Positions 27,026 to 35,871 of a DNA stretch of 64,000 nucleotides are shown in pieces. Where the stretch lies: contig NZ_MPVN01000002.1 in NCBI RefSeq assembly GCF_001955535.1, positions 744,001 through 808,000 on the forward strand, in the 5' to 3' direction. The notes below the pieces were generated by a model, which saw only the letters and a list, made by a program, of their open reading frames with translations, was not told where the DNA came from and did no database searches. Origin of the DNA: Paenibacillus sp. FSL H7-0326 (GTDB taxonomy: Bacteria; Bacillota; Bacilli; Paenibacillales; Paenibacillaceae). Position 1 is the first letter of the stretch. Every line of letters begins with the position of its first letter. Made by a program: the position numbers and the translations under genes.

Positions 27026-28177
27026 TTACCTATTCCACCCTTCAAAAGAAGCAAGCCTTTCCTTCATCTGTCTCATCGCCTGAATCAGCTGTAATATATC
27101 TTGCTCTGTATGTTGATCTCCCAGACTAACTCGAATCCCGCTGTCAGCAATCGCCTCTGACTTGCCCATTCCGAGCAGCACCCGGCTTGGAATGGCTTGT
27201 TTGGACGAGCATGCCGATTGAGTGGAAACAATGACATTCAGCTGTTCTAATACGTGCAGCATCACTTCGGCCTTCATGCCGGGATAAGAGAAATGTACAA
27301 TATGCGGGGTACCTTCTTCTGAGCTGTTCAGTACCCACTCCGGATGTAGTCTTATTTCCTCAAGAAGCAGGATTTGCAGCTTTTTGAGGTGTGTGTTCAG
27401 CTCAGGCTGACGTTCCCGGGCAAGACGCATGGCTTTGGACATGCCTACGATCAGCGGAATATTCTCTGTTCCCGCACGCATCCCCTGCTCCTGTGAACCG
27501 CCAGACATTAAGGGAGTAAGCTCCAGACCAGAACGAATATATAAGAGTCCAACGCCCTTGGGTCCTCGGATTTTATGTCCTGAGATGCTGTATAGATCAA
27601 TTCCAGACTCTGCCAATTGAACAGGAATTTTACCATAAGCCTGAACCCCATCGACATGGAACACAATCTTAGGGTGCTTCTGCTTAAGAGCCTGCCCTAT
27701 TTCAACGACAGGATGCACGGCTCCCGTCTCATTATTTACATGCATCAGACTTACAAGAATTGTCTCTTTGGTAACCGCATCTAGGACATCCTCTGTCTTC
27801 ACTCTGCCCATCTCATCCACCGGCACATAAGTAATATCATAACCGATTTCGGACAAAAACTTGATGCTCTCATATACAGACGCATGCTCTGTCCTGGTCG
27901 TTATAATATGCCGTCCGCGGGATTGATAACGTAACGCTGTTCCTTTTATTGCAAGGTTGTTACTCTCCGTGGCTCCAGATGTGAAGATAACTTCATCCGG
28001 TTTGACATCCAAAGCCTCGGCGCAAACGGAACGGGATTTATTCAATAGTCGTCCTGCATTCTCTCCGTATGCGTGAATGGAGGAGGCATTCCCATAATGC
28101 AGCTTCATTACCTCTGACACAGTTCGAATCACATCTTCATATGGCGGTGCTGAAGCCGCATAATCAAAGTAAAGCAT
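27026..28177 (-). CDS. Cysteine desulfurase (IscS/NifS family, partner of ThiI)
   Basis: PLP enzyme that removes sulfur from cysteine as a persulfide. About 383 residues: LYFDYAASAPP start, ATESNNLAIKG, PLP-His region TEHASV, HVDGVQAYGKIP, the PLP Lys in SGHKIRGPKG, the MSGGSQEQGMRAGTEN motif and the catalytic Cys loop in STQSACSSK (about 325). The ATG at 28177 has GGAGG 10 nt upstream. Tight coupling to thiI matches Bacillus NifZ-ThiI, a dedicated pair for tRNA thiolation. Confidence 0.93.
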   Translation of the reverse strand: MLYFDYAASAPPYEDVIRTVSEVMKLHYGNASSIHAYGENAGRLLNKSRSVCAEALDVKPDEVIFTSGATESNNLAIKGTALRYQSRGRHIITTRTEHASVYESIKFLSEIGYDITYVPVDEMGRVKTEDVLDAVTKETILVSLMHVNNETGAVHPVVEIGQALKQKHPKIVFHVDGVQAYGKIPVQLAESGIDLYSISGHKIRGPKGVGLLYIRSGLELTPLMSGGSQEQGMRAGTENIPLIVGMSKAMRLARERQPELNTHLKKLQILLLEEIRLHPEWVLNSSEEGTPHIVHFSYPGMKAEVMLHVLEQLNVIVSTQSACSSKQAIPSRVLLGMGKSEAIADSGIRVSLGDQHTEQDILQLIQAMRQMKERLASFEGWNR

Positions 28178-28307
28178 ATTTTGTCTGCCTCCTTTCTTAA
28201 ACGTGAAAAAGATCAATAATGGACTCGTCAGCTGATGCCTCATACCGACTGTCCACGTTGATCTTTTGTTCAGATCCGATCAGCAAAAGGACTGAAATAT
28301 ATGCTGT

Positions 28308-29066
28308 TTATGCTCTATATTTCGCTTCTGCTTTTTCTATTTTAGCAACATAGTCCTGCGTTTCCCTAGGTAATAAATGGAGTACATTCATTAGCTGCTC
28401 ATCCGTCGTAACCTGAAGCTGGCCTACACGGCCTGGACCTGCATTGTAAGCAGCAAGAGCAAGATTCACTTGCCCGTCAAACCGTTCAAGCTGATATGAT
28501 AAATACCTTGTTCCTGCATCGATATTCTGCGCAGGGTCGAATGGATTCGTTACGCCTAATCCTGCTGCGGTTCCATCCATAAGCTGCATCAGACCCTTGG
28601 CTCCGGCTCCAGATACTGCGTTCGAATTAAATCCAGACTCTGTATCGATAACCGCCTTAATAAGGGATACAGGTACACCATATTTCTCACTGGCTTCCTG
28701 AATCATGGACTCATAGGCAGTAACCGTTCCTCCAAGCTGTGAGGGCTGCACTTGTGAGGATGAAGAGATCCCTAAATTCGAAGAGGATACAGTACTTGCA
28801 TTCAAATTCGCATTTTTATTTATATCGCTTGGGCCGCCGGATATTTTACCGGTTCTGAGGTTAACCCAGAGCAGTCCGTCTGTAGACATAGAAGATTTGT
28901 TACTGCCTTTATCTCCTTGACGATCAGTGGATGGTTCTCGGTTGACTTCAGCCCATATCTCCGAGAATTCAGGTGCAGAAGTCGTCGTTGCCGCTGATCT
29001 GGAACTTGTTTCTGAAGAAGAGGAAACATCATACCACAGCGATTTTCCTACAGAATCGATTTGCAT
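28308..29066 (-). CDS. Lytic transglycosylase (SLT domain)
   Basis: About 252 residues. A Ser/Thr/Asn-rich low-complexity N-terminal half (to about 110) is followed by a C-terminal goose-lysozyme-like SLT domain: [20 protein letters not shown], catalytic Glu in [41 protein letters not shown] and [14 protein letters not shown]. Such enzymes cleave glycan strands of peptidoglycan. There is no obvious Sec signal, so the export route is unclear. The ATG at 29066 lies 11 nt after GGAGG. Confidence 0.85.
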   Translation of the reverse strand: MQIDSVGKSLWYDVSSSSETSSRSAATTTSAPEFSEIWAEVNREPSTDRQGDKGSNKSSMSTDGLLWVNLRTGKISGGPSDINKNANLNASTVSSSNLGISSSSQVQPSQLGGTVTAYESMIQEASEKYGVPVSLIKAVIDTESGFNSNAVSGAGAKGLMQLMDGTAAGLGVTNPFDPAQNIDAGTRYLSYQLERFDGQVNLALAAYNAGPGRVGQLQVTTDEQLMNVLHLLPRETQDYVAKIEKAEAKYRA

Positions 29067-29196
29067 ATGTAAACAGGCCTCCAATATACTCGCTACCTAT
29101 ATCTAAATTTATTGATATTGTTTCATTCACTGATCTATTGTAACAATTGCCATCCTGCATGCCAAGTCTTGTTTTTCCTGATATAAATAAACTAAA

Positions 29197-29228
29197 CAGG
29201 CAGCCCCGCATGATAGAAGAGCTGCCTG
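29197..29228 (-). terminator. Terminator after the DUF4190-like gene
   Basis: An 8-bp stem CAGGCAGC/GCTGCCTG with a 16-nt loop lies just after the stop of the membrane protein gene. The trailing T-tract on the minus strand is interrupted. Confidence 0.6.
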
Positions 29229-29238
29229 CATTACTTTA

Positions 29239-29613
29239 CTAATAGTAAGTGAACATTACTAGGAACGCGTAGCTTACCAAAGCCGCAATTCCGATGCCCA
29301 TTGCCCAGCCGCCAGCTGTACGTCTCCCTTTGCTGAAGGCATAATACCCGAGAACGATACCTATGACACCTACCACATAAGACCATAAAAACAAGGACAC
29401 AATGGATACGGCAAGAGCCAGATATCCTATTCGTTTAGAGGTTGTGTCTTCATCACGCTCACGAGCCCTCGAAGTTGTCCCAGCAGAATCTGCACTTACT
29501 AAAGGGCTGATCTCCGCTGCGTACTCCTCTTGGTGCTCATGATGCTCTTTGCGAGGAAAATCGATACGATCTCGGCTTCCCTTTACTTTGTTTTCTTGGT
29601 TCGGTTTGTCCAT
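29239..29613 (-). CDS. Small membrane protein, DUF4190-like
   Basis: A 124-residue protein. The first 60 residues are hydrophilic and charged (with HEHQEEYAAEI and RARERDEDTTS). The rest holds two hydrophobic segments with the pattern LALAVSIVSLF...VGVIGIVLGYYAFSKGRR...GWAMGIGIAALVSY, typical of DUF4190 tandem-helix domains. The function of this family is not known. The ATG at 29613 has CGGAGG 7 nt upstream. Confidence 0.7.
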   Translation of the reverse strand: MDKPNQENKVKGSRDRIDFPRKEHHEHQEEYAAEISPLVSADSAGTTSRARERDEDTTSKRIGYLALAVSIVSLFLWSYVVGVIGIVLGYYAFSKGRRTAGGWAMGIGIAALVSYAFLVMFTYY

Positions 29614-29671
29614 TTTCGCACCTCCGAAGCATTAGAGCCTGTCAGGTTAGAAGCCGCAGAATACTGATGAC

Positions 29672-29887
29672 TTAAGCCTTTGGTTTAAACGTGTGACAAC
29701 AAGTCGCCGAGGAAGTGCTTGCATAATCATGATGTTCGAAATCAAATGTTTCTCCAGCATACTCTTCCTTGAGATGGGTTCTGGCATGCGCATCAATGTC
29801 AATCATAATTAGATCTGCTTTGCAAACATTTTGTTCTCCCCAATAGCTGCAGTTCGATACGCTGCATTTCACGATGGGTACAGTCAT
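29672..29887 (-). CDS. Small DUF1540 cysteine-rich protein
   Basis: About 71 residues with one copy of the DUF1540 pattern: VKCSVSNCSYWGEQNVCKAD near the N-terminus and a C-terminal TCCHTFKPK. The spaced cysteines suggest metal binding or disulfides. DUF1540 proteins are common in spore formers and their role is unknown. The ATG at 29887 (MTVPIVKCS) is preferred to an upstream GTG because GAGG lies 8 nt before it. Confidence 0.8.
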   Translation of the reverse strand: MTVPIVKCSVSNCSYWGEQNVCKADLIMIDIDAHARTHLKEEYAGETFDFEHHDYASTSSATCCHTFKPKA

Positions 29888-29981
29888 TATTATCACCTCA
29901 AATGGTATGGTACCCTCATTGCCGATACCTTATACTCCAGCATTATTATGCACGGATGCCTTTTGCTTGCAAACAAAAAAA

Positions 29982-30002
29982 AGCCGTGCAATGTACACGG
30001 CT
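29982..30002 (-). terminator. Terminator of the ypuI-like gene
   Basis: A stem AGCCGTG/CACGGCT with a 7-nt loop is preceded on the plus strand by A9, giving a strong minus-strand T-tract. Confidence 0.9.
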
Positions 30003-30042
30003 CTTAGATATAATCTGTATTCAAAAATCGACCCAGCAGCGC

Positions 30043-30537
30043 TTAAGCTCTGCTCTTCATTCTGCGCTGAGTCAGATAGTCACTTTCGTAATAATTCAGG
30101 TCATCACGCAGTTCTTCATAGGTCTTCGTAATTTCCATAATAATATCGCGAGCAGGTCTTACCGGCTTAATGCGGAAACGAATGGCATCTTGACCTGTAT
30201 ATGCGTAACGTCCATCCTCAGAGTAGCATTCATTCTTTGGATAGAAAAAGCTGTTGATACCCTGATGATAAAGGTTATACAATGCTTTTTCCGCAAAATC
30301 AACGTCAAAATTGGCACGACGGAGTGCTGTTCCAAGCTTCTCATACGATACCTCAGAAAAAACGAGCAGGTGCCGAAGGTCGGAAAGAAATCCTTTGTAA
30401 AATGGAATCGTCTCCTGATCCTGGTCAGCTGCAAGCTGAGCAAGTGAGTTTTCGTTTAGAAATGTTTCCAGTTTTTCAATTGCGGGCTTCAATTTCTCTC
30501 GTGCCGATTCACACAACTTCTGCACATTTGCTGACAT
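30043..30537 (-). CDS. YpuI-like protein (DUF3907)
   Basis: A 164-residue soluble helical protein. Conserved segments recall Bacillus YpuI: LRHLLVFSE (about 54-62), the FAEKALYNLYHQGI block, FFYPKNECY, AYTGQDAIRF and the C-terminal ELRDDLNYYESDY. It has no signal peptide or catalytic motif. The role is unknown; the family is largely limited to Bacillales. The ATG at 30537 is preceded by AGGGGG. It is divergent from the S8 protease gene. Confidence 0.8.
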   Translation of the reverse strand: MSANVQKLCESAREKLKPAIEKLETFLNENSLAQLAADQDQETIPFYKGFLSDLRHLLVFSEVSYEKLGTALRRANFDVDFAEKALYNLYHQGINSFFYPKNECYSEDGRYAYTGQDAIRFRIKPVRPARDIIMEITKTYEELRDDLNYYESDYLTQRRMKSRA

Positions 30538-30799
30538 AAAGGTAGTTCCCCCTTAAAGAATAAGTCCCTCATATAGACTTCTTATAACCGGCCAAGATTC
30601 AAATACATCTACTGACCATTATTTCTCAGCTTCTATCCTACCATAAAAATGTGACGAGCGGTACTTAAATAACCCTAAAGCCGCCATTTCCTTTCCCCTG
30701 TTTATTTTAAGTTAGAGCTGCAAAATCCTTCGTATAAAAACCGCCTCATCTTCTCACGCTATAGGTACTATATAGACAGGCAGGAGGAGTACTAAAATA

Positions 30800-32683
30800 A
30801 TGGCTAGAAGCAATTGGACATACTGGGCAATTGGCGCCGCCGCTGCCGTTTTGGTAATGACCACCCTGTTACTACCCGGGGAAGAAAATACCGCTGACCA
30901 GCAGCAGACCCCTAATGAGCCACAGCAAGAGCAGCTGCTCAAACAACGAATCAAAGCACAGGATGTTCAAGCGACTGACCGCTTATCCCGGATGGATGCT
31001 CAAATGCACCTCCAAAAAATACTGCAAGAATTAAAAGATTCAGACAACAAAGAGCTGTCAGCTTATATGGATCAATTAGAGAAAACACATAGTCACATTC
31101 ACACCTTACTCTGGATGGATCTAGAGCAAAACAAGCAGCAATCCTTCAGTATTCAGAAGAATGCGGATTCGTTACAGAAGAACAAACAGCTTCGAGCAAG
31201 CATTGGCTCCGCGAAGCAAGCTCTTCAGAAGCATAAATCCTATGAATCTACTTCGCTTACGCTCGATAAGGATAAGTATTTTGTTCTGGGCGAACCCTCT
31301 TCGGATGGTAAGCATGCGGTTATCGCAGTAATGAGCCAGCATATCCTAAATGATGTGGAGGAGCATCAGCGCCGGAACCTAAGAATGATCCCATATCCCA
31401 AAGAGGGCATGTACAGCGTAGAATCTGTTCTCCCTAACACCTTAAAGGATATTACAGTTAAGACAGGACACGATAATCAGAATGCTAGTCATTTTTATGA
31501 AGATGAGATCGTCGTTAGATTCAATGAGAAATTAACATCAGAGAAGCTAAAACAGATCGAGAAAGATATTGATCTGGATCATACCCATCAAGTTGGCCAG
31601 GCGTATGTTTTTCGTTCTAAGAAGATGGATTTTGCTAAACTTCAGTCTTATTTTCAGAACAAATGGAATCCGGTATATACCGAACCTCACTATCTATATT
31701 TAACCAACGAAACTGCGCCTGAAAATGAGCTGGCTGATAATATTCCGAACGACCTATTGTTCTCCCGTTATCAATGGAACCTCCCTGCGACAGAAACCAA
31801 TAAGGGGTGGACGTTATCCAAAGGGAGTGAGGATGTCATTGTAGCCGTTATTGATACAGGCGTCGATCTTGATCATCCTGATCTGGAAGGGCAGCTGGTC
31901 GAGGGGTACAACGTTATTGATGGGGAAGCAGAGCCTTATGATGATGTCGGGCATGGTACCCATGTTGCAGGAATTGTATCTGCCAAAGTGAATAACAATG
32001 AAGGTGTCGCAGGCATGACCTGGTATAACAAAATTATGCCTGTTAAGGTACTCGATCAATCCGGTTCCGGCACAAGCTATGCCGTAGCTGAGGGAATTAT
32101 CTGGGCTACCGATCACGGAGCAAAGGTGATCAATATGAGTCTCGGTAATTATGCAGATGCTGAATTTTTGCATGATGCCATCAAATACGCTTATGACCAT
32201 GATGTCGTCCTGATCGCGGCGACGGGTAATGACAATACGGAACGGCCTGGGTACCCGGCTGCTTATCCCGAAGTATTTGCCGTGTCCGCCACAGATGCAT
32301 CCATGAAACGAGCGGACTTCTCAAATTATGGTGATTATGTGGATGTGATGGCGCCTGGCGCAAGCATTGCCAGCACCTATCCGGGCAATCAATACGCTGC
32401 CCTGTCGGGAACATCTATGGCAAGCCCTCATGTCGCCGCACTAGCGGGATTGATCCGTTCCTATAATCCTGATCTGTCTAACGAAGAAGTAATGGATCTG
32501 ATGCGCAGCAGTGTGATCGACCTGGGGGATCCGGGATACGATAAATACTTTGGCTACGGTCAGATCGATGTGTACAAGGCACTGGAAGCTGCAGGAGCAT
32601 CTGGAGAGCAGGCCCCCCTCCAGTTATGGCCTCAGAATGTTCGCGACAAGCTTGAAGATACTATCAACAGATTTATGAAGTAA
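30800..32683 (+). CDS. Membrane-anchored subtilisin-like serine protease (S8)
   Basis: A 627-residue protease with an N-terminal transmembrane anchor or signal (about 8-26), a long helical charged region (about 35-150), then an I9-like prodomain region (EDEIVVRFNEKLTSEKLKQI, about 230-300) and a C-terminal S8 domain. The catalytic triad is visible as VIDTGVD (Asp about 354), GHGTHVAG (His about 390) and GTSMASPH (Ser about 550); the oxyanion Asn is in AATGNDNTE. The segment between anchor and prodomain is unusual in length. GGAGGAG lies 9 nt before the ATG. It is flanked by divergent ypuI and its own terminator. Confidence 0.92.
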   Translation: MARSNWTYWAIGAAAAVLVMTTLLLPGEENTADQQQTPNEPQQEQLLKQRIKAQDVQATDRLSRMDAQMHLQKILQELKDSDNKELSAYMDQLEKTHSHIHTLLWMDLEQNKQQSFSIQKNADSLQKNKQLRASIGSAKQALQKHKSYESTSLTLDKDKYFVLGEPSSDGKHAVIAVMSQHILNDVEEHQRRNLRMIPYPKEGMYSVESVLPNTLKDITVKTGHDNQNASHFYEDEIVVRFNEKLTSEKLKQIEKDIDLDHTHQVGQAYVFRSKKMDFAKLQSYFQNKWNPVYTEPHYLYLTNETAPENELADNIPNDLLFSRYQWNLPATETNKGWTLSKGSEDVIVAVIDTGVDLDHPDLEGQLVEGYNVIDGEAEPYDDVGHGTHVAGIVSAKVNNNEGVAGMTWYNKIMPVKVLDQSGSGTSYAVAEGIIWATDHGAKVINMSLGNYADAEFLHDAIKYAYDHDVVLIAATGNDNTERPGYPAAYPEVFAVSATDASMKRADFSNYGDYVDVMAPGASIASTYPGNQYAALSGTSMASPHVAALAGLIRSYNPDLSNEEVMDLMRSSVIDLGDPGYDKYFGYGQIDVYKALEAAGASGEQAPLQLWPQNVRDKLEDTINRFMK

Positions 32684-32690
32684 TAAACAA

Positions 32691-32723
32691 AAAGAGCAGG
32701 CGAGTTCATCTCGTCTGCTCTTT
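32691..32723 (+). terminator. Terminator of the S8 protease gene
   Basis: A 14-bp stem with one G-U pair (AAAGAGCAGGCGAG/CTCGTCTGCTCTTT) and a 5-nt loop. It may also serve the converging CotD-like gene. Confidence 0.85.
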
Positions 32724-32734
32724 GCGTTGTTTAA

Positions 32735-33088
32735 TTATCTACGGCCTCTTCTGTTGCGGTCATGATGACAGCCCTTGCCATGCATGCCACCCATGCCGTG
32801 ATTCATTGTGCTCATGCCGCCTACACCGTTCATCGTGCTTGTTCCAGCAACACCATTCATACCATTCATGCCTGTGCTCATGCCACCTACCACTTCTTCA
32901 GTTTCAGCAACGACCCACTCATGAACTGGAACTGGTACCGGATGATGTTTGTTAATGATTTGTACAGGGTGAATTACAGGCTGGATTTGAGGATGATAAT
33001 GATTTTTCACTACATTTACAGGATCACAAACGATAGGCTTAAGAGGAGGAAAACATTTTTTCATGTGATGACCACTACGTTGAGACAT
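32735..33088 (-). CDS. CotD-like spore coat protein
   Basis: About 117 residues. The N-terminal half is rich in His, Pro and Val (CFPPLKPIVCDPVNVVKNHY, HPQIQPVIHPVQ, NKHHPVPVPVHEW), a composition and pattern shared with CotD inner coat proteins of Bacillus. The C-terminal half is a Met/Gly/Asn/Thr repeat region (GMNGMNGV, GGMSTMNHGMGGMHGK) ending in a His- and Arg-rich tail. The ATG at 33088 has AAGGAG 9 nt upstream. The family assignment is by pattern; late mother-cell expression would be expected but I saw no clear sigma-K promoter. Confidence 0.65.
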   Translation of the reverse strand: MSQRSGHHMKKCFPPLKPIVCDPVNVVKNHYHPQIQPVIHPVQIINKHHPVPVPVHEWVVAETEEVVGGMSTGMNGMNGVAGTSTMNGVGGMSTMNHGMGGMHGKGCHHDRNRRGRR

Positions 33089-33233
33089 ATTGAACAACTC
33101 CTTTTCAAGTGATAGTATAATCTATTCCTCACTCCCTTAATGGCTTGGATGTTCGTCCATAGGTCAAATAATTAATAAAAACGTCTATTCGTTCATATTG
33201 GCATAGAAGGAAGCGAGCTGCTGCACAACAAAA

Positions 33234-33274
33234 AACGGTAATTTGTCCTGCACAAAGCAGGCAAAATTACCGTT
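33234..33274 (-). terminator. Terminator of rnpB
   Basis: A long stem AACGGTAATTT...AAAATTACCGTT with GCAGGC/GTCCTGC above it is followed on the minus strand by T5-6. It lies 30 nt past the RNase P RNA 3' end. Confidence 0.9.
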
Positions 33275-33303
33275 ATATCATCACATATACTGTGTTGCAG
33301 TTT

Positions 33304-33713
33304 GGAAAGTTTTACGTAAGCCGGGTTCTGTGCTCTTCGTGGTCATAACGGGAACTACCCTTCCACCACAAGCGACAATCATCTATCTAGGCCATTCATT
33401 GCTGAACAGCTCAAGCGACCAACCTAGACACACCTCGGGCTAAGGCTGCCTCCCTTACGGAAGACGGTGTCTCTTTAGGTCTTGCTCCAGATGGGGTTTA
33501 CCAGGAACGAAGTCACCAGCGTTCCTCGGGGTCTCTTACACCTCGGTTCCATCCTTGCCTGTGCTAGCCATATAGCCAGCCATCGGCGGTCCATTTCTGT
33601 GGCACTATCCTTCAACTCGCGCTGACTGGACGTTATCCAGCATCCTGCCCTGTGGAGCCCGGACTTTCCTCTCGTGGCAACAAGGCCACCAGCGATTGTC
33701 TGTCAAACTTTCC
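33304..33713 (-). ncRNA. rnpB: RNase P RNA (M1-like), type-A features
   Basis: Catalytic RNA that matures tRNA 5' ends. The ends pair as P1 (GGAAAGTTT at the 5' side, AAACTTTCC at the 3' side). Conserved blocks on the minus strand include GAGGAAAGTCCGGGCTCC, GTGCCACAGAAA, the L15 region GGTAAACCCCATCTGGAGCAAGACC, GGTCGCTTGAG, CTAGATAGATGATTG and ACAGAACCCGGCTTAC near the 3' end. The GGAGCAAGACC and GCTTGAG forms belong to ancestral type A rather than Bacillus type B. Length is about 410 nt. A promoter and terminator flank it. Confidence 0.95.
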
Positions 33714-33725
33714 GACAACATTCAT

Positions 33726-33754
33726 ATTATACTAGGACTCGCTGTATCATTCAA
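33726..33754 (-). promoter_or_regulatory. Predicted sigma-A promoter of rnpB
   Basis: On the minus strand TTGAAT (33754-33749) and TATAAT (33731-33726) are 17 nt apart. The predicted start, near 33719, fits the 5' end of the RNA. Confidence 0.8.
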
Positions 33755-33773
33755 GTGAAATTACTGGAATCGA

Positions 33774-34889
33774 CTATACAAATTGGAAAGGTTCTGTATC
33801 AATTTCAGATGCATTCACCTCTGTCGCATAGCGGCCTTTCTCCAGCTTCTCCTTGAGCCATTTCACCGTGTTGGGCTTCATGATCTTTTCAATATTATGA
33901 CCTGGGTCAATAATAGCAATCCCCGCCATCAATGCATCATGAGCGGTATGATAGTCAATATCGCCTGTAACAATGACATCCGCGCCTCTAAACAGCGCAT
34001 GATTCACATATCGGCTGCCCGATCCGCCAAGCACAGCGGCCTTCTTGATCTGACGATTCAGATCGCCGACAACTCGAACTTGCTTCACATCGAACTGCTT
34101 CTTCACTTTATCCACTAGCTCCTGGAGCAGAACGGGTGCAGACAGCTTGCCGACCCGCCCCAACCCAAGCGTTCTGCCTTTCATATCCATAGGGTACAGA
34201 TCATAAGCCACTTCTTCATAAGGATGAGCCTTAAGCATCGCCTGCACGACTTTATTCCGAATGCTATTCGGAACAATCGTTTCAATTCTAACCTCTTCTA
34301 CACGCTCCATTTGCCCTTGCTTACCAATGAACGGCTGTGTAGCATCACCCGGAACAAAAGTGCCGTATCCGTCAATATTGAAGCTGCAGTGACTGTAATT
34401 CCCGATTGAGCCCGCGCCTGCGTCCAGCACCGCATCTAGCACTTTTTGGTGATGAGACTTCGGTACAAACACAACCAGCTTGGACAAGTGATCGGTGTGC
34501 AGATCTTCTAATGGAGCGACATCCTTTAATCCAATCGCTTCGGCCATCCAATCGTTTATGCCGTCCTCCGCTACGTCTAGGTTCGTATGACTAATATAAA
34601 CGGCGATATCATGCTTGATCAGTTTTTCATACAGCTTGCCCATCGGCGAGTCGGTATTCAGCGATTTGAGGGGTCTGAAGATGATGGCATGGTGTGCGAT
34701 AATAAGATCTGCTTCCAAACGGATCGCTTCTTCAACGACCTCATCTGTCACATCAAGTGCAACCAGCACTTTCTTGATTTCTTTTGCCAGCGTTCCGAGC
34801 TGAAGACCGATACGATCATCAGGAACGGCTAGATGCTTGGGAGCAAGCTCCTCCATATAAGAGATTACAGTTTGTCCTTTTGCATACAT
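33774..34889 (-). CDS. Nif3/YqfO-type dinuclear metal-binding protein
   Basis: A hexameric metal-site protein of the DUF34/NIF3 family, 371 residues. The N- and C-terminal halves form the Nif3 fold with metal-binding LIIAHHAIIF (about 64-72), SHTNLD, and DIDYHTAHDALMAGI with the later DPGHNIEK. A PII-like insert (about 130-230) is typical of the long Bacillus YqfO form. The exact reaction is not settled in the literature. The ATG at 34889 overlaps the end of trmK by 25 nt, so the two are cotranscribed as in Bacillus. Confidence 0.93.
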   Translation of the reverse strand: MYAKGQTVISYMEELAPKHLAVPDDRIGLQLGTLAKEIKKVLVALDVTDEVVEEAIRLEADLIIAHHAIIFRPLKSLNTDSPMGKLYEKLIKHDIAVYISHTNLDVAEDGINDWMAEAIGLKDVAPLEDLHTDHLSKLVVFVPKSHHQKVLDAVLDAGAGSIGNYSHCSFNIDGYGTFVPGDATQPFIGKQGQMERVEEVRIETIVPNSIRNKVVQAMLKAHPYEEVAYDLYPMDMKGRTLGLGRVGKLSAPVLLQELVDKVKKQFDVKQVRVVGDLNRQIKKAAVLGGSGSRYVNHALFRGADVIVTGDIDYHTAHDALMAGIAIIDPGHNIEKIMKPNTVKWLKEKLEKGRYATEVNASEIDTEPFQFV

Positions 34890-35635
34890 GTGAGCACCTC
34901 CACAATTCTTTTCAACTCCTGCTGGAGCTCCCCAGCCTTCTCTTTTGCTTCAGGAAGATCAGATTTAGATAAGGAAGCGAGCACCTTTTGGATCTTATCT
35001 ATTTCGAGCTCCCATTTTTTAACGAAGACAGATCCACCTTGTTCTACCAAGAATGGCCCCATCTTGAGCAGTTCGCTTGAAGTCAGCTCAACCTCATGGT
35101 CAGCTGTGCCGATCAGCTTCGGCTCATATACTTCATCATTTGAGATGTGGCTGAAATACCCGGGTACAGCTGCAATGACTTCATAGATTTTGCCGTCTTC
35201 CTCAATAATTCGTTCTGCTTCAATGACGTAGTCATTATCGAACAGCCATCTTCGCAAAATATCTTCACCAACATTAGGCTGCAAAATAAGACGTGTAACT
35301 CCCTTAAGCTTAGGCTTGCCGCGTTCCAGGATATTAGCGATCAGTGCGCCGCCCATCCCTGCGATCGTGATTGTATCCACTTCGCCAGCCTCAATCACAT
35401 CCAGACCGTCTCCCCGTCTGACTTCGATTTTGGCTTGTAAACCGCTGCTTGCCACTTGTCTCTTCGCTGCCTCATATGGGCCTTCGTTCAGCTCCCCAGC
35501 AATGGCTGTGGCCGCCTGACCGCTTTGAATACAAGCGACTGGCAGGAGAGCATGGTCTGAACCGATATCGGCAAGATTCCGTCCCGGATCCATTAGATCA
35601 TGTAATAGCTGCAATCTTTTCGACAATTTCAACAT
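34865..35635 (-). CDS. trmK: tRNA (adenine-22-N1)-methyltransferase TrmK
   Basis: SAM-dependent enzyme that makes m1A22 in tRNA. About 256 residues: a Rossmann domain with NLADIGSDHALLPVACI (about 22-38), IAGELNEGPYEAAKRQV, RRGDGLDVI and the ITIAGMGGALIANIL motif (about 90-104), then a C-terminal coiled-coil helix bundle. The ATG at 35635 (MLKLSKRLQLLHDLM) is preferred over a GTG three codons upstream. It follows sigA in the order sigA-trmK-nif3 known from Bacillus. Confidence 0.94.
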   Translation of the reverse strand: MLKLSKRLQLLHDLMDPGRNLADIGSDHALLPVACIQSGQAATAIAGELNEGPYEAAKRQVASSGLQAKIEVRRGDGLDVIEAGEVDTITIAGMGGALIANILERGKPKLKGVTRLILQPNVGEDILRRWLFDNDYVIEAERIIEEDGKIYEVIAAVPGYFSHISNDEVYEPKLIGTADHEVELTSSELLKMGPFLVEQGGSVFVKKWELEIDKIQKVLASLSKSDLPEAKEKAGELQQELKRIVEVLTCMQKDKL

Positions 35636-35831
35636 GCATTGCACCGCCCAACTCTATACTAAATGGTATCACTGCAAATCTATCTCTCAACGATGACTTC
35701 GCCCACTAATCAGGCACTGCCTCGTTTCGATGTTTGCAATCATCATCAAAAAAAGCTAAAATAATGGGTAATAAGAAATCGAAGGAAATATATCCAAAAA
35801 AAAGAAAAAAATCGCTTGATTCATACAAAAA

Positions 35832-35861
35832 GACCTCCTGCCGCAAGCACAGCAGAAGGCC
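35832..35861 (-). terminator. Terminator after rpoD/sigA
   Basis: A 10-bp stem with two G-U pairs (GGCCTTCTGC/GCAGGAGGTC) is followed on the minus strand by T5. It separates sigA from trmK. Confidence 0.8.
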
Positions 35862-35871
35862 CTTAATCTAA

